The position numbers and the translations under genes were made by a program. This document shows, one piece after another, positions 32,300 through 45,620 of a DNA stretch of 64,000 nucleotides. The notes under the pieces were generated by a model. The model worked only from the letters and a program-made list of their open reading frames with translations, searched no databases and was not told the origin of the DNA. Each line of letters begins with the position of its first letter. Position 1 is the stretch's first letter. Source of the stretch: Pseudocercospora fijiensis CIRAD86 (lineage: Eukaryota > Ascomycota > Dothideomycetes > Mycosphaerellales > Mycosphaerellaceae); the NCBI RefSeq assembly GCF_000340215.1, contig NW_006921542.1, positions 245,610 to 309,609 on the forward strand. The letters are read 5' to 3'.

Positions 32300-35200
32300 T
32301 ATTTAGGGTCGGACGGTCTAGTATAAACTCTAAAGATCGTTATAGTAGAATACTATAGCCCTTTTATATTACCGACAGTCTATACTGCTTTATAGGTAGC
32401 AAGTCCTTAGCTGCGGTAGGTTTTAGTCTACGTAGATATCGCTAATAATACTCGGCTACTAGCTCTTCCGTACTAGGAAGGAAGTTATCCTATCGGTTGT
32501 TAGTCTCTAACCTATCCTTCTATCGTGCCTTATACTATATCTCTCCGTTAGTAGCTTTCCTAGAGCTATAGATTCTCTCTAACTCCTACTCTTCTTCGGG
32601 CTGTCTACCTTCTTCCCTAGTAATTAGTACGGGCGGTAGAGCGTTAATAAGCTCTTACCCTAGTAGTAGGTCGTCGGCGGTAGGCCGTAACATTACTATA
32701 TAGAAGACAGGGTAAACTAATCGTATCGAATCTAGTAGGTTAAGCTTATATAAGCGGCGACCTATCGCTTTATTAATAGTAAAGGGTCCTAACTACTTCC
32801 TATCTAGTTTCTTACTAGGGCGGTTAGTTCGGAGGTTTCGAGTATCTAGCTATACTAGGGTTCTAGGCTAATAGTTAGTAGTAACTATTCGGTAAGTATT
32901 CGCTTAGTCTGCGTTAGTAACCTATATTAGTATATACGAGGCGCGGTATTCTTTAAGAATACTACGTATTCGCTTTATAAACTTATCTGCTACCTCGAGT
33001 TTAGGCAGTTGCTATTTAGTAACCTATAGGCGTAGGATATCGTAGAAACCTATAAAGGGGTAGCGGCCTATATTAGCGAAGAAGGGCGTTATACCTATTA
33101 TAGAGGCGACGTAGTTATTTATCGCGAATTCCGCTAGCGGCAACTAGGTAGACTAGTCGTCTTATTATTAGGAGCAAAACACGCGTAGGTATTGCTCGAG
33201 CGTTTAGTTAGTACGCTTAGACTAGCCGTTAGTCTCTAGGTAGAATGCTAAAGACAGGTTTTGCTTAATACTAAGATTAACGTATAATCTTTTAAAGAAT
33301 ACGCTAACGAATTACAAACCGCGATCGCTAAAGATAATATTAGGTAATCCGTATACGGGCAAGATAAAGTAAAAGAACAGCTACGTAGCATCTTCTATAT
33401 CTAATCGGTTAGTAGGCAGTAGGCGCACTTGCTTAGTTAAGCAATCTGTTACCGTAAGGATATAGCAATAGGTTTTCTAGTTACTAAGGTGTTCGTTCTA
33501 ACTTAGAGGAAGATCGACAATATAGTCGAGGGTAATATACTTCTAAGGTTTAGTAGGCGAAGGTAATAGGAATAATATCCCTAGCTTCTATAGACGGGAG
33601 GGTATAGCGCCTTAGCAGGCCCTATAATTGCGTAGGTACCGAGCGATATTAGTAGTTATCTTAGGCTAGTAGAGGTTGTTACGCAAGATAAGCTCTAAGG
33701 TACGGTTAATGCCTTAATATCCGGCTAGCGGACTGTCGTAGAATCTCTAGATAGTGCGTATCCGGAGGCTCTTAAAAGTAGGGATATAGAACCTTTTATT
33801 AATCTAAAGTCGCTTCTAGTTAATTCGACAATCGCTTAGCGATACCTTATAGATTCTTATCTAGAGCGAGACGGTTCCTTCTCGTAGATACTAATCTATT
33901 TCTTTTATAAATATTAGTATACTGTCTTGCTCTTATACCTAGCTAAATATCTAGTTAATAGCCGATTCTATATTAATCTCCGACTACGCTTTCTTAGCTT
34001 CCCCTAATATAGCTTCGGGCGTCGTTTCTACTATTTTACCCCCCTCCTCTTCTATAGCGTTGTCCTTAACGCTAATATTAAGATAGGACTCGTAACCGCT
34101 ATCTTCTTTACACTTTATTACGAAGCTAGTAACTATATCTAAGTTGTCGCTCTTTAGTACTACTCGTTCTTAGTATTGCAATCTCGGATCGTTAGCGTTA
34201 GAGGGTATATCTTAAGAACGTCGCGTAAGGCTATTAGTCTTTATTCCTTACTTACCGGGTCGATAAGTTATCTTAAAACTAAATAGTAATAGGAATTTAG
34301 CCTATCGAGCTTAACGTCTATTAAGCTTCTTAGTAGATATAAAGTATTCTAGGTTGCGATAATCCGATAGTACCTTTATATCTTATATTATTAGTTCTAG
34401 CTCCTACTCTTCGAAACATTTAATAGTAGCGAGGAGCTTATTATTATAGATGTCGTAATTAATCTCGGCAGGTACTATCTTCTTAGAAAAGAAGGCAACT
34501 AGTTTGAGTTGCCTATTACGCATTTAAGATAGGATACCGGCTATAATCTAGTCGGATAAGTCGGTCTCTACCTAGGTCTCTTTACCGGGGCGGAAATAAG
34601 AGAGAATAGGGGCAGTTACGAATACTTCCTTTAGCTTATCGAACGTAGCTTAGCAATCGTTAGACTACTACTAAGGAAGGTCTTTCTTCGTAAGGGTAGT
34701 TAACGGTACTACTACGCGAGAGAATCTATAGATAAATCGCCGGTAGAATCTAGCGAACCCGAGGAAGGCTTATACGTCCTTTAGATTTCGGAGGGTCTAC
34801 TAGTACTAAATAGCTTCGACCTTAGACGGGTCTATCTCTATCCCTTTAGTTATAACGAATAGGCCTAGGGATTTAACCCTCTTAACGTAGAATTCACTTT
34901 TATCGATATTAATTAGTAGGCCGGTATCTAGCAGCTTCTAAATAACTAGTTCGACTTGTTTAGCGTAGTCTTCTCCGGTGCTATCGGTATAGATAAGGAC
35001 ATTATTAAGGTATACTATAATAAAATCGTCGAGGAATTCGCGAAGGATTGTATTAATATACCTTTAGAAAGAACTCGGTCCGTTATATAGTCTAAAGGGT
35101 AGGACCTTGTACTAATAGAGGCCGTAGCGCGTAATAAATATAGTTAACTACTCGTTACTCTTCCGGATACGTAAGTTGTTAAAAGCCGCGACGATATCTA

Positions 35201-36200
35201 ACTTCGTAAACTACTTAGCGTAACAGAGCCTATCTAATGTTTCTCTAATAAGCGGGATCGGATAGCGGTCTTTTACTATAAGCGCGTTTAAGGTACGATA
35301 GTCGATATATACTCGGAGGCCGCCTCCTAGTTTTCGGATAAGTAGGATAGGTAACGCGTAGGACGAGTTCGAAGGCTTAATTATCCCCTTTGCTAGTTAG
35401 TTATCGACGTACTTTTTCGTAACTACTAGTTGCTTAGTATTTATAGGATATCCCTTCTAGTAGGGAGGCTAAGATCCTAGTTTTAGATCGATAGTATAGT
35501 CGGTTTTAGGATCGTAGTTTAGGAGCACCGTATACTCCTTAGTCTTAAAGGCTTTAGCGAGATAATAATATCGCGGTATTAGCTTGTTATTCGGATTTGT
35601 GTCTTTAGACTTCTTTATAAAGATCTTATAGTCTTCTAGAGACATCGCGGAGAGAGTAACCTCTTTAAGGCTCTTTAATTAAGGGTCGTTAAGGTCTTCC
35701 GGCTATAGTATAAAAAGTTTATTGCCGGGTCTTTTCGCTATTCGGACGAAGGCATTAGCGCTAATAGTATAGATGTTAGCTACGGCTTCGTTTGTACGAG
35801 AGACAACCTTCGTCTTATAATCGAGTACGACTATATAGGGCTTACTATACAAGTTGTATACTAGATAGCATTAAGCTAAATTAAAGTCTAAGGTACGGTA
35901 CTACTAGGAAATATACGGATTATGCTCTTCTAGCTATAATATACTAAGGACTAAGTCGTACTAATCGATATTAGTAATATAATATAGCGATATATCGGTA
36001 TAATTTCCGATAGTAATAGTAATATATACTACTTTTGTTAGTTACGTACGCCGTCCGTTAGCAAGGCGAAGTCGTCTTAGAGCGGTTAAAGAGAAGGTAT
36101 CGATATAATACTTACGGATAAACTAAGGATAGGCGAACTATATAGTAGCTCTATAGTCGATTAACGAGCGAGCCTTGTTAGATAACGGCTTAGGTAGTTT
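32300..36200 (-). pseudogene. pol of chromovirus C
   Basis: Read from right to left. Protease at about 36145-36190 (LIDYRATI; the family has LIDSGA). Reverse transcriptase about 34750-35500, with YGLY, then VLPFRLYNGPSSF, and YLNNVLIY at 34989-35012, where both catalytic Asp codons are now Asn (AAT AAT). RNase H about 34200-34650. Integrase about 32950-34000. A C-terminal chromodomain at about 32450-32620 has SSRKATNGEI, then YKAR and LPSTEE, with the preceding Trp and internal Trp lost. Stop codons are frequent. Frame continuity was followed by eye only. Confidence 0.85.
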
Positions 36201-36299
36201 CTTGCGCAGATTACGATTCTAACGCTTTATAAGGTAGAGAGATAGGATACTAGCGGAGTAGACTATATAGCGACTATACTAGGGTTAAACTTGTACCTA

Positions 36300-38158
36300 A
36301 CCCTACTAGGATATACCTATAGATTATATAGAGGCGCTAGCGTAGCCCTCGTCCTCGTTAGATAGCGATTAGAGTTTCTCTTTACAGTTACGCTCTTTAT
36401 TAGCCTTAGGTTTGCGGCTTACTCCTAAGGCTCGTCGTTTTCCGAATATTCGCTATTATTATCCTATTCGGCTTCGTCGTTATCGTCTAGCGGATCTCTA
36501 TCTTCGGGTCTAGATTCTTCTCCTATAAGTGCGAGGCGAACGTTACGGTTATACTTATTCGTAGGAGTGCTCTCGTTTATATATCCGAAGGTAAATAGGC
36601 CCTTGCTAAAGTGTATAATATAAGCTATATCTCGGGACTAATAGCCGATTTCCCGGTAGCGGAAGCAGCGGTTCTTATACTTAAACCTCTCCTTCTTAGT
36701 ATCTATCGCGGGGGTAATCTTGCTATACTTTATAGGAATAATACGTACGGCTTTGCGGTTATTAAATCTAGTAGCAGCTCCGGCGCCTACTACTCGTAGG
36801 GCTCTAGTAGGTCCGGCTATTAGACGATTGTTGTTGTTAGTACGCGTACCCTTCTTCTTATCTCTAGCTTTAGCCTAATCCTTAATTATACTCTATAACT
36901 CCTATAAAGCTCTTGCCTTCTCGTAGAACTTATTAAAAGGTAGGTGCTACTTGTTCTTAAGCTTATACTTGTAGGTGCTATTAAGCTTATTCTAGAGCTT
37001 AAAGGAGTTTAGTAATTCGCGGGATTAAGAGAGGGTAGTACAGTACTCGATAATCTAATCGTTAAACGTATCCTTACCGTCTAGTTATTATACAGTCGTA
37101 AGGCGTGTCTATACTAAGACTATTCGTTCCTTAGGATTTTGTCCCTAGTTAGTATCGAAGGCATTCTATATATCTTTAAGAGATTGCTAGATATCCGCTT
37201 CCTAAGTGTTATCGATAAGTATTGTCTACGGCTCTTCGGTAGTAAGTATTACGGCGTACTTAAAACAGCTCGCTACTTCGTCGTACTCGAAAGTATTCGC
37301 GAATTTAGCCTTTATCTTAATCTTCTAGGCTTGGTATTTTAATCGGTCTCCGCTAAACACTTCCGGGTCTAGCTATCGTACTCGGTTCTTAAGAATATAA
37401 TATTAAGCGGCATTAGATAGCGCCTACTCGCTCCTCGGGATATGCTAGCGGCGAGAGGAGTAGGGAGAGGGGCTTAGCTAGGAGCCTATAGAGGCTAGAC
37501 GGACTATAGTCGTTAGAAGGCTCGTTAGTAGACCTACTATAAGGGATTAGGAGTAGTAGATTGCCGGAGAGGCGGTTAAGGGCGTTAGCCTAGTATCTCT
37601 ACTAGGCGCTAGCGAGGCGAAGCGACGTTAACCAAGTCTCGCTCGGCCTAAGTCCTTAGATTAATATACGAATACTTATTAAGCAACTACCGGATAGTAG
37701 CAACTTTATCGGTCCGGTACTATAGCTACTACTCTAAAGCCTTAACTTGTTGTTCGAGAGCAATCTTCTACTAGTTTAATGTCTATAGCCTATAGTTTAC
37801 GAGTGTCTTAAGCGCCTAGTATTCTTTGCTAAGCGTTACGTTAAGCGGCTACTTGCCTATCTTCTTCGCTTCTTAGAGCTTTTATTCTAGGTTAGCGTAC
37901 TTTATTTTCTACGATACTGCTTTACCTATCTATTTCTTATAATCTCGGGTATTAGCGGACTAGTTCTACTTAAGAGACTAGTATTCTCGGAAGAGGTATA
38001 TAGTACCGTAGAACTAGGCGCGCGGTCGGATAGCTGTCTTCGTTGTAAATTCTATAGTACTAGAGGCTACGTAGTACTCCGGTCGAAAGTTACTCTTATC
38101 TTAATCGGCTAGGTCGAACGTAGGCGGTTCTATAAAGAAGTCGTTTAAGTCGATCCGG
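36300..38158 (-). pseudogene. gag of chromovirus C, 3' part
   Basis: Continues from the 45.3-45.6 kb part on the far side of element B; the two join in frame across a single CGTAA copy. It contains a zinc knuckle at about 36640-36690 reading RCFRYREIGY, in which the second Cys and the His are Tyr. Upstream are Arg-, Leu- and Gln-rich helical segments (ALEQQVKALE). Confidence 0.75.
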
Positions 38159-38163
38159 CGTAA

Positions 38164-38361
38164 TATTAGGACTAACGAGGTTATACGTAATTAGTATATA
38201 ACTAGGCTCGAGTGAAGCTAGGGTCTTAGTGCCTTAGGTAGGGCTTAGCGCTTAGCGTTAGGCTAACTTGCCTGCCTTCCTTCCTCTTCTCTTAGATCTC
38301 TATCGAATACTATACTAATTTACTACTACCCTATCTACCTGCTAATATAACCCTTTTTATA
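38164..38361 (+). repeat. 5' LTR of chromovirus B
   Basis: 198 bp with seven differences from the 3' copy, all transitions. Confidence 0.95.
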
Positions 38362-38599
38362 TAGTATTCGATCTACCCTTTAAGGGCAGTAGCTAGATAG
38401 TCCTTATTTTAAGCTTTTAGCGGTATAGCTACGAATAAGACTAATCTAACTATATTACGCCTAAAGAACGGGACCTATACGTACTATTCTATCGAAACAA
38501 CCGTACTAATTATTAAGCAAGGCCTTCTATACGGCCTATTACACTAAGTTAAGTATACTAGGCCGATATCTACTAATTCCGCTATATCCGTATCCTAGG

Positions 38600-39998
38600 G
38601 GCTAATAATACATTATTAGTGTCGCCTCTTATAATAGCCAGTTTATTACGAAACAACAACCGTACTACCGCTAGCAGCGCTAGCAACGACAACGCTAGTA
38701 GCACAGTGCCTACTAAAGTGCCTACTAAAGCACCTGCTAAAGAGCCTGCTGCTAGAGAGCCTACTGCTAAAGAGCCTACTACTAGGCCTACCGAAGAACC
38801 TATAGTCCTAGGTAATAATCTAGAATTGCCTATTAACGACATTCTTAGCAATATTGTTAACCGTCGATATAGCTAACTAGCCTTTAGCCCTTAGCTAGTA
38901 GCGAGACTTTAAGAAGCTACCTAAAACAGGCTCGCTGCTCTACGTTAAGAACAATAGCTAAAGGACAACCTCCTCGAAATTCGCCGCCTTTAGGAGGCCC
39001 TAGCAACTAACACTAAGCCGATAGTAGGGCCTTCCTTACTATCAGTCCTAGTCTAAAAGAAGGATGCTAAACTCAAGGACTATACTGTGTTTAATAGCTC
39101 TAGTCGAAAGCAATATAACGACTATATTCGTAACTGTAAGCTTAACTAACGAAACGTACTAAGGGCTCTACTAAATAACTATTCACTAGTCGTCTATGCT
39201 ATATAGTACATTAACGGCGACCTAAAACGCACCTAGGATAACTATTTTAACTCCCTTAATAACTAGACTGCTGTTTAGTAGCAGACCTACAAAACTATTA
39301 TACTAGACACCCTTAGAAACCCTATACTAAGGCAACAACACGCTTAGGACTAGTACCTTCGAGCTAAACAAAAGACTAATTAATTAGCTCGCTTGTTTAG
39401 GGCCTACCTAAAGACCCTCGAAGACGACCTCCCGACTAAAACTAATTCTATCTAGATCTCCGAAATACGCCCTAAATTAAGATAGGAATTAGTCCTTGAA
39501 TTGGACCGCCGCCGTATATTCAAACAGGCTAATCTTGTGCGCATTCAATTTACAGTTAAAGTCGAAACTATAGAGCGTATAGTATAGCTATAGCAACAGT
39601 TAGAATCTAAGATACGACTATCTACTAACCGTAGTAGCCGCGGTAGAAACTAAGGAAGTACTCCCTAAACTAACACTACTAACAATAGAAACAGTAACGA
39701 CTAACGTAGAAGAGGCAGGGGCCGATACCGCGGTAGAAACCCCTAGCGAGGAAGAGGGCAAGGAAGGGGCTTATTTCTATATGCCCCTAATCGTTCCTCT
39801 AATTCTAGCGCTAATCCGAGTAGATATAGCAATAATCTCCTAACCGGGTTGAAGTGCTTTAACTATAACAGTACTAGCTATCTACTAGGCTAATGCGACA
39901 AACCTAAGGATTAGGCCCGAATCGACCGTACTACCGCCGAGTACCGTAAGCACCTTTTAGCCGCTAATACTACCCCTATCGGTCCTTCGAAAAAAGAA
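38600..39998 (+). pseudogene. gag of chromovirus B
   Basis: The frame beginning near 38619 starts with a Thr/Ala/Pro/Glu-rich segment containing short repeats (VPTKVPTKAPAKEP; EPTAKEPTTRP), followed by capsid-like helices interrupted by TAG. A basic Arg/Gly-rich stretch (RRRGRGRYRGRN, about 39705-39760) precedes a decayed zinc knuckle near 39850-39900 (CFNYNSTS, then a Cys after a stop). The first 86 codons are open. The beginning is less RIP-mutated than the rest. Confidence 0.75.
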
Positions 39999-40029
39999 TA
40001 AGCGCCGTACTAACTGTTAGCCTTGTACG

Positions 40030-43000
40030 GCGTAAGACTATCGACATTGTGCTAGCTATTATACGTACCTGTCTCGTATCGCTTATAGTACTAATTATAA
40101 GACTAAGGTTATACTAGATCTAGGGAATTTAGTTAGTGCCCTTATTAGCTATCGCCTAGCTAAGCAATTAGATCTTCGACAATTGCCTAGGACTGACCTA
40201 CTAACCCTTACTTAGTTTAATAACGCTCGGCACTTAACCTATAGGGCCTACTATATTCCTATAGTCCTAAAGGACGACCTCGGAAATAAACGCCTACTAG
40301 ACTTTACTGCCTATATAGTAGATATAGACAGCCTTCCCTCCGATATCGTTATTAGCAACCCTGTTCTTAAATACTACGCTATAGTTATAGACTTAGGCAT
40401 CTAGAAGTAGCGATTTAGAATCGCTAGGAAAGAGGACATTAAGTATATCGATATTAGCGAGTGCCCTAACGATATTAGGGTCCTATTTATTAGCAACCTA
40501 ACTCTAGCTAATCCGACTACCGACCTACTCGGTAGTAATAACGATAAACCTATACCTCCTAATAGTATAGACCCTAACTAGCTCGCTCGCATACCCTAGA
40601 CTATTAGGGAGATCTATATCGAGGTGTTTAAACACTACCTAGTATCGACATTGCCTATATTTAAAGAGACGGATTATAAGATTAATATTATAGAGGGCAA
40701 AGAGGTCCCTTTTAAGATTAATATTATAGAGGGCAAAGAGGTCCCTTTTAGGCCCCTCTATAACCTTAGTAAACGAGAGCTTGCTATATTACGTAAATAC
40801 TTAGAAGAAAACCTAGCTAATAGCCGGATACGGTATAGTAACAGCCCTACTAGTATACCTATCCTATTTGTTCTAAAGAAGGATAGTAGCCTACGCCTCT
40901 ATATCGACTATCGTAGGCTTAATACTATTACTATTAAAGATCGCTGTCTACTTCCGCTTATTAATAAGACCCTCGACCGCCTTTCTAGCGTATACTTCTA
41001 TACTATATTAGACATTAAGGATGTATACTATCGTATCCGTATTCGCAAGGGCGACGAATAGAAAACAGCCTTCTATACCCGTTATAGCTATTTCGAGTAT
41101 TTAGTTATACTATTTAGACTAGCTAATGCCCCTATAACGTTCTAGTCCTATATCAATCGGGCCCTATTAGGCCTATTAGACTACCTCTACGTAGTCTATC
41201 TAGACGATATCCTAGTCTATATACACTTACCTAACATTGCAGAACATTAGGCCGCCGTACGTAAGGTACTCGACCGCCTACGGGCCTATAGCCTATATTG
41301 CAAGCCTTCTAAATGTACCTCTGCTACTAAGGAGGTGTCCTTCCTTAGCTTCCTCGTATTAACCGAGGGTATTAAGGCTAATCCTAATTAGATTAAAACG
41401 ATTACTAAATAGCCTGTTCCTACGTCTATTAAAGAGCTTTAATTATTCCTCGGTTTTACTAACTTCTACCGCCGGTTTATTAAGGGCTATTCGAGGCATG
41501 TAATGCTATTAACTAAGCTTACTAAGACTAAGGCTAATCTATCTAGAGAGTTTAAATAGACTAATAGAGCATAAGCCGCTTTTAACGGTTTAAAGAAGCG
41601 CTTTACTAAAGTCCCCTTATTATACTACTTCGTACTAAGTAAACTAATCCGCATTAAGACTAACGCTTTACAGTTTGCTATATTAGCTATTATGTCCTAA
41701 CAATCGGATAAGGACTATTATTAGTACCCGATTGCCTTCGTTTTACGGAAGATAATCGATATAGAACGTCGCTACGAGACCTACGAGTAAAAACTCTTAG
41801 CTATTGTCGAGGCCTTTAGGTACTAGAGGCACTACCTCGATAGGGCTTAATATACAATATAGGTCTATATAGACTATAACAACCTCCGTAGCATTACTAA
41901 GGTTACTAGGGTTATAGGTCGATAGGCTAGATAGGCCGTCTACCTCGCCGGGTTTGATTTTAACATATTATACCGGCTAGGCGTAAGTAACCCTACCGAC
42001 AGCCTATCGAGGCAACCTAATTACGATAGCGAGACCTAACACATTAATTCTTTGTTTCTAACCCTATAGTATAAGATTGCTATAGCCCGTATTATTAATA
42101 AGCACGCGCAGGATAAGCGGCTTACCGGACTCCGCGACGGCTTAAAGTATATTAATGCTCTTACTACATTAAGAGTGCGCATTAAGGCAAGGGCTAAGGA
42201 TATAGATAGGAGAAGTTATAATAACTCCCTAGTCGATATCGCTATATATAGTAATAGCGATTAAAGCACTAATGCAGTTAATCCGGCTGCTAGTGCTATT
42301 AGATATATACAATATATACCTCGTTTAATAGCGAGGGTACTATTAAATAACCTTGTAAATAGGGATAGTTAATCGTTTATAGATAAGCTATTACGTACCT
42401 AGTAGAGGGACGCCTTTACTACTAAACGTATCGACAAGCTTGTAAGTAGGCGAACGACTCGATCTAGTAAGGGTAACTAGTCGATCGATAACAAAGGTTA
42501 TTTAAAGTTTAAGGGCAGATACTATGTCCCCGCTAAACATTCGATCTAATAAGAACTTCTTAAGCGATACTACGATAGTAAGCTTGCCGGTTACTATAGT
42601 ATAGAGAGGTCGCACGAGCTACTATCGCGTACATACTACTAGCTAAATAGTAAGCGGGACATAAAGGACTACGTAAATACGTATACTATATACTAACGTA
42701 TTAAGGTACCGAAGCATTAGCCTTTTAGCGAGTTGTCCTTATTACTAATCCCCTATAAGCTATTTATAGAGCTTATAATAGACTTTATTATAGGCCTTCT
42801 GCCTACTAAGCGTAGAGGTAGTAAGGACGTGTATAATACTATCCTTATTATAGTAGATCGATTTACTAAAGGCGCTCGATACATCCCGGCGCGCAAGGAT
42901 TAGACTACTATTAATATAGTAGAGGCGCTATAGACTAATATCTTCTATACCTATTAAGGAACCCCTAAGGGGATAGTCTCCGATAGGGGCTCGATATTTA

Positions 43001-43920
43001 TATCGCACTATTAGAGCGAAATATACCTATAGCTAAGACTAAAGTATCGGCTATTAATAGCCTTCTATCTATAGACTAACGGTTAAACAGAGAGACAGAA
43101 TGCTACCCTATAGTAGTACCTACGTAGTTATATTAACGAGAATCCTAAGGATTAGGTCAATCTCCTATAGCCTATAGAATTTGTATACAACAATAGTATA
43201 CACTTATTAACTAAGGTTTTACTATATATAGCTATAATAGGTCAAAACGCCGCGTTGCTATAAGATCTATTTACCTCGCTCGAGGCCGAGCGTAAGGAAA
43301 GGGAAGCGCGTTAAGTACTAGAGATACTAGCGGCAATAGAACGTGTCTAGAAGATACGAGAAATCTATACTAAGATAGCTAAGAAGTTGATAAAGGCTTA
43401 AGAATACTAAAAGGCCTACTACGATAAGCGTTACGCACTAATAAACTTTAAATAAGGCGATATAGTTATGCTTAGTACTAAAAACCTCCGCATCCGCAAA
43501 CACCTATCGCCTAATAGTAAAACAAGGCCTAAGCTCGCACTAAGATATATTAGCCTATTTCGCATCCGAGAACCGAAGGGCAATAGCTAGGCCTACTAGT
43601 TATAGCTTCCACCTTATTACACTATCTATAATACCTTCTATATCTCCCTCCTTAAACTATACTACTAGCGCGAAGGCGATAAAGCGCCTACTAAGTTAGA
43701 AGAAGTCTTAGCTAATAGTAAAGAGCTATAGTCTATAGAACGTATCCTAAAGCATCGGACTAGGTAGGGCAAGAAGGAGTACCTATTAAGATAGTAAGGC
43801 TATTTACCTAAATAGGACTTATAGGAGGCTAAAGACTCGTTTAAGGATATAACTGAGTTGTTAGATAAGTATTAGACTAGCGTAAAGAACACGAAGAAGG
43901 CTAAGAACTTATAATGCCTA
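40030..43920 (+). pseudogene. pol of chromovirus B
   Basis: Protease at about 40110 (ILDLGN in place of LIDSGA). Reverse transcriptase about 40640-41400: IDYRRLNTIT, then YLDDILVY at 41197-41220 with both catalytic Asp intact (GAC GAT). RNase H about 41640-42000 (KLLAIVEAFR). Integrase about 42600-43260: IELIIDFIIGL, IVDRFTKGARYI, SDRGS and TERQNA. Chromodomain about 43735-43890: SIERILKHRTR, KKEYLLR, then DLWEAKD-like residues with Trp codons now TAG. An exact in-frame 36-bp duplication lies near the start of RT (listed separately). Stop codons are frequent. Confidence 0.88.
40678..40749 (+). repeat. Exact in-frame 36-bp duplication in pol of chromovirus B
   Basis: Bases 40678-40713 and 40714-40749 are identical and repeat the 12 residues KINIIEGKEVPF just before the RT domain. 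The copies carry no differences, so the duplication followed most RIP or was spared by it. Confidence 0.95.
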
Positions 43921-44289
43921 TAATGTTACTACTAAGCCTAGGATTAATGCTACCCCCGGGGTGCTATTAGCTAACTAATTAGCTACAAGCAATTGTTAGC
44001 AAAGGACAATAAGACTACGCTAGTGCGCTACGACGCGCCAATTAGTTACTGCTCTTTTAAGGCTTCTACCTCTTTACTAATGCGCCCTATAAGACCCTTT
44101 CCCTAGTATTCAGATCCTCCTCTTATTCCTTTATTCTATCGAGGCCTAGGCGATCGGCAAGGACGGCGTCGCGCTTGTAACGGCGCGGCCGGCGCGGCTA
44201 TATTAGTAATAGTATTACGGAGTATATTGCTATTTAAGAAAGGAAGGATACAGCTATATTAGTAACGGTATTGCCGAGTTGTTATTAGT

Positions 44290-45108
44290 TAAAGAAGGAA
44301 ATTAGAAGAAGGTAAAGTTAGCGCTAAGACGACTAGCGCCGCTATTGTTAAATATTACCTACTATTGCTACTACACTTATAAAGACAACCTTACCTATAC
44401 TACGAGCCTAAGGCACCTTTAATCAAAACTTTAATCAAAACTTTAAGCCGCCTAAAAGATTAAGCGACTAATAGACCGACTAAGGGCAAAAACTATAGAG
44501 CTAAGCTAGCTAGGGCCGATCTTACGGATGATAGGTTACTCCTCGATCTTTCCGACCCTTTAAGCGAGGCGAACCTTAACTATTACACTTATAATAGCCC
44601 TTACCTATAGAAACTAGAAGAACTGAGTTTTTTGAAAAGATATAATTAGTTAATACTTAAAGGCTGCTAAACCTAACTAATTAGGGCTAGTGAAACTACG
44701 ATAGTAAATAATAGCCCTCGTAATAATAAGAACAACCCTCGGAAGCGGACATTTCTAGGTCTTTTAGAGTAGACGTAGAGAACTCGGAACGACATTACTT
44801 AGAACGGAGGTAGTGCTACAATACCTCGTACGCCTACCTATTATAGTAGGGAAGGCGCGCTCGTATTGTAATTAGTCGATAGTCCTCAATTCTTATAGTT
44901 ATATATTACTTTATTATAGGCAAGGATAGCGCAGTTAGAGTTAGACATTGTGTTGTATTAGAGGTAAGGTTTGATATAGTTATATAATCGGTAGTTGCGT
45001 GTTTAATTTAGCGCGGATCGAGTAGCTTATTAGACCTACTAAGTTAGTAGCGATAGAGGTTAGAACAAAGACCGGCTACGAGGGCGCGGCCTTTAGAAGG
45101 GAAGCGTG
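44290..45108 (+). pseudogene. Additional degraded ORF between pol and the 3' LTR of chromovirus B
   Basis: After the chromodomain a further plus-strand frame is readable for about 270 codons up to the LTR. Its interruptions are TAG and TAA, as expected for mutated Gln/Trp codons. Readable pieces are SRLKD, RAKLARADLTDDRLLLDLSD, NNKNNPRKRTFLGLLE, IPRTPTYYSREGALVL and ARIAQLELDIVLY, the last suggesting a coiled coil. No membrane segment is seen, so it does not look like an envelope protein. I do not recognise it. Most fungal chromoviruses end shortly after the chromodomain, as chromovirus A does. It could be an extra gene of the element or an older insertion. Confidence 0.5.
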
Positions 45109-45306
45109 TATTAGGACTAACGAGGTTACACGTAATTAGTATATAACTAGGCTCGAGTAAAGCTAGGGTCTTAGTGCCTTAGGCAGGGCTTAGCGCTTAG
45201 CGTTAGGCTAACTTGCCTGCCTTCCTTCCTCTCCTCTTAGATCTCTATCGAATACTATACTAATTTACTACTACCCTATCTACCTACTAACATAACCCTT
45301 CTTATA
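45109..45306 (+). repeat. 3' LTR of chromovirus B
   Basis: 198 bp, about 96.5% identical to the 5' LTR. It is followed by CGTAA. Confidence 0.95.
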
Positions 45307-45311
45307 CGTAA

Positions 45312-45620
45312 AGTGCTATCTAAGTCGCCCTCGTCGTTAGATTATTAGTTAGGATCTATTATTTAATCTTACTACTCGATATAAGCAATATCCGGATAGT
45401 ACTTACTTACGATACGCTCGCTCTCTAGTAAGATTGCTTTGATTTAGTCGATAAACGTAGTATCGATAGGACCTTCCTCTTCTTCGTTATTATTTACCTC
45501 GTTATTAGTATCTAACGGAACTAGCCCTAAGGCATACGACTTATTAACTTTAGACCTATTATCTAGGAAGGCGCCTAGGGTTTAAGGCATTCGAGGCGAC
45601 TAAAACGTCGTCTTAGTCAT
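45312..45620 (-). pseudogene. gag of chromovirus C, 5' part
   Basis: A minus-strand frame from ATG at 45618-45620 (MTKTTF, TAG, SPRMP) with acidic stretches (EVNNNEEEGPIDTTF). It runs into the chromovirus B insertion, where DSTL is followed in frame by RRIDLNDFF on the other side. This pins the insertion inside gag. Confidence 0.75.

Larger units (their letters stand above)
38164..45306 (+). mobile_element. Gypsy/Ty3 chromovirus B, nested in gag of chromovirus C
   Basis: A 7143-bp LTR retrotransposon. Its LTRs are 198 bp, start TATTAGG (TG changed to TA in both) and end CCCTT-C/T-TTATA. CGTAA is duplicated at 38159-38163 and 45307-45311. It interrupts the gag of chromovirus C and therefore inserted later. 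Gag, protease, RT, RNase H, integrase and chromodomain occupy 38.6-43.9 kb. About 1.2 kb then separates the chromodomain from the 3' LTR and holds an additional degraded frame. Confidence 0.95.

Noticed and set aside
36611..37342. Plus-strand frames of 62 and 67 codons
   Set aside because: They lie opposite minus-strand gag of chromovirus C; chance openings.
38582..38851. Minus-strand Leu/Val/Gly-rich frame
   Set aside because: Antisense of the Thr/Ala/Pro-rich start of chromovirus B gag.
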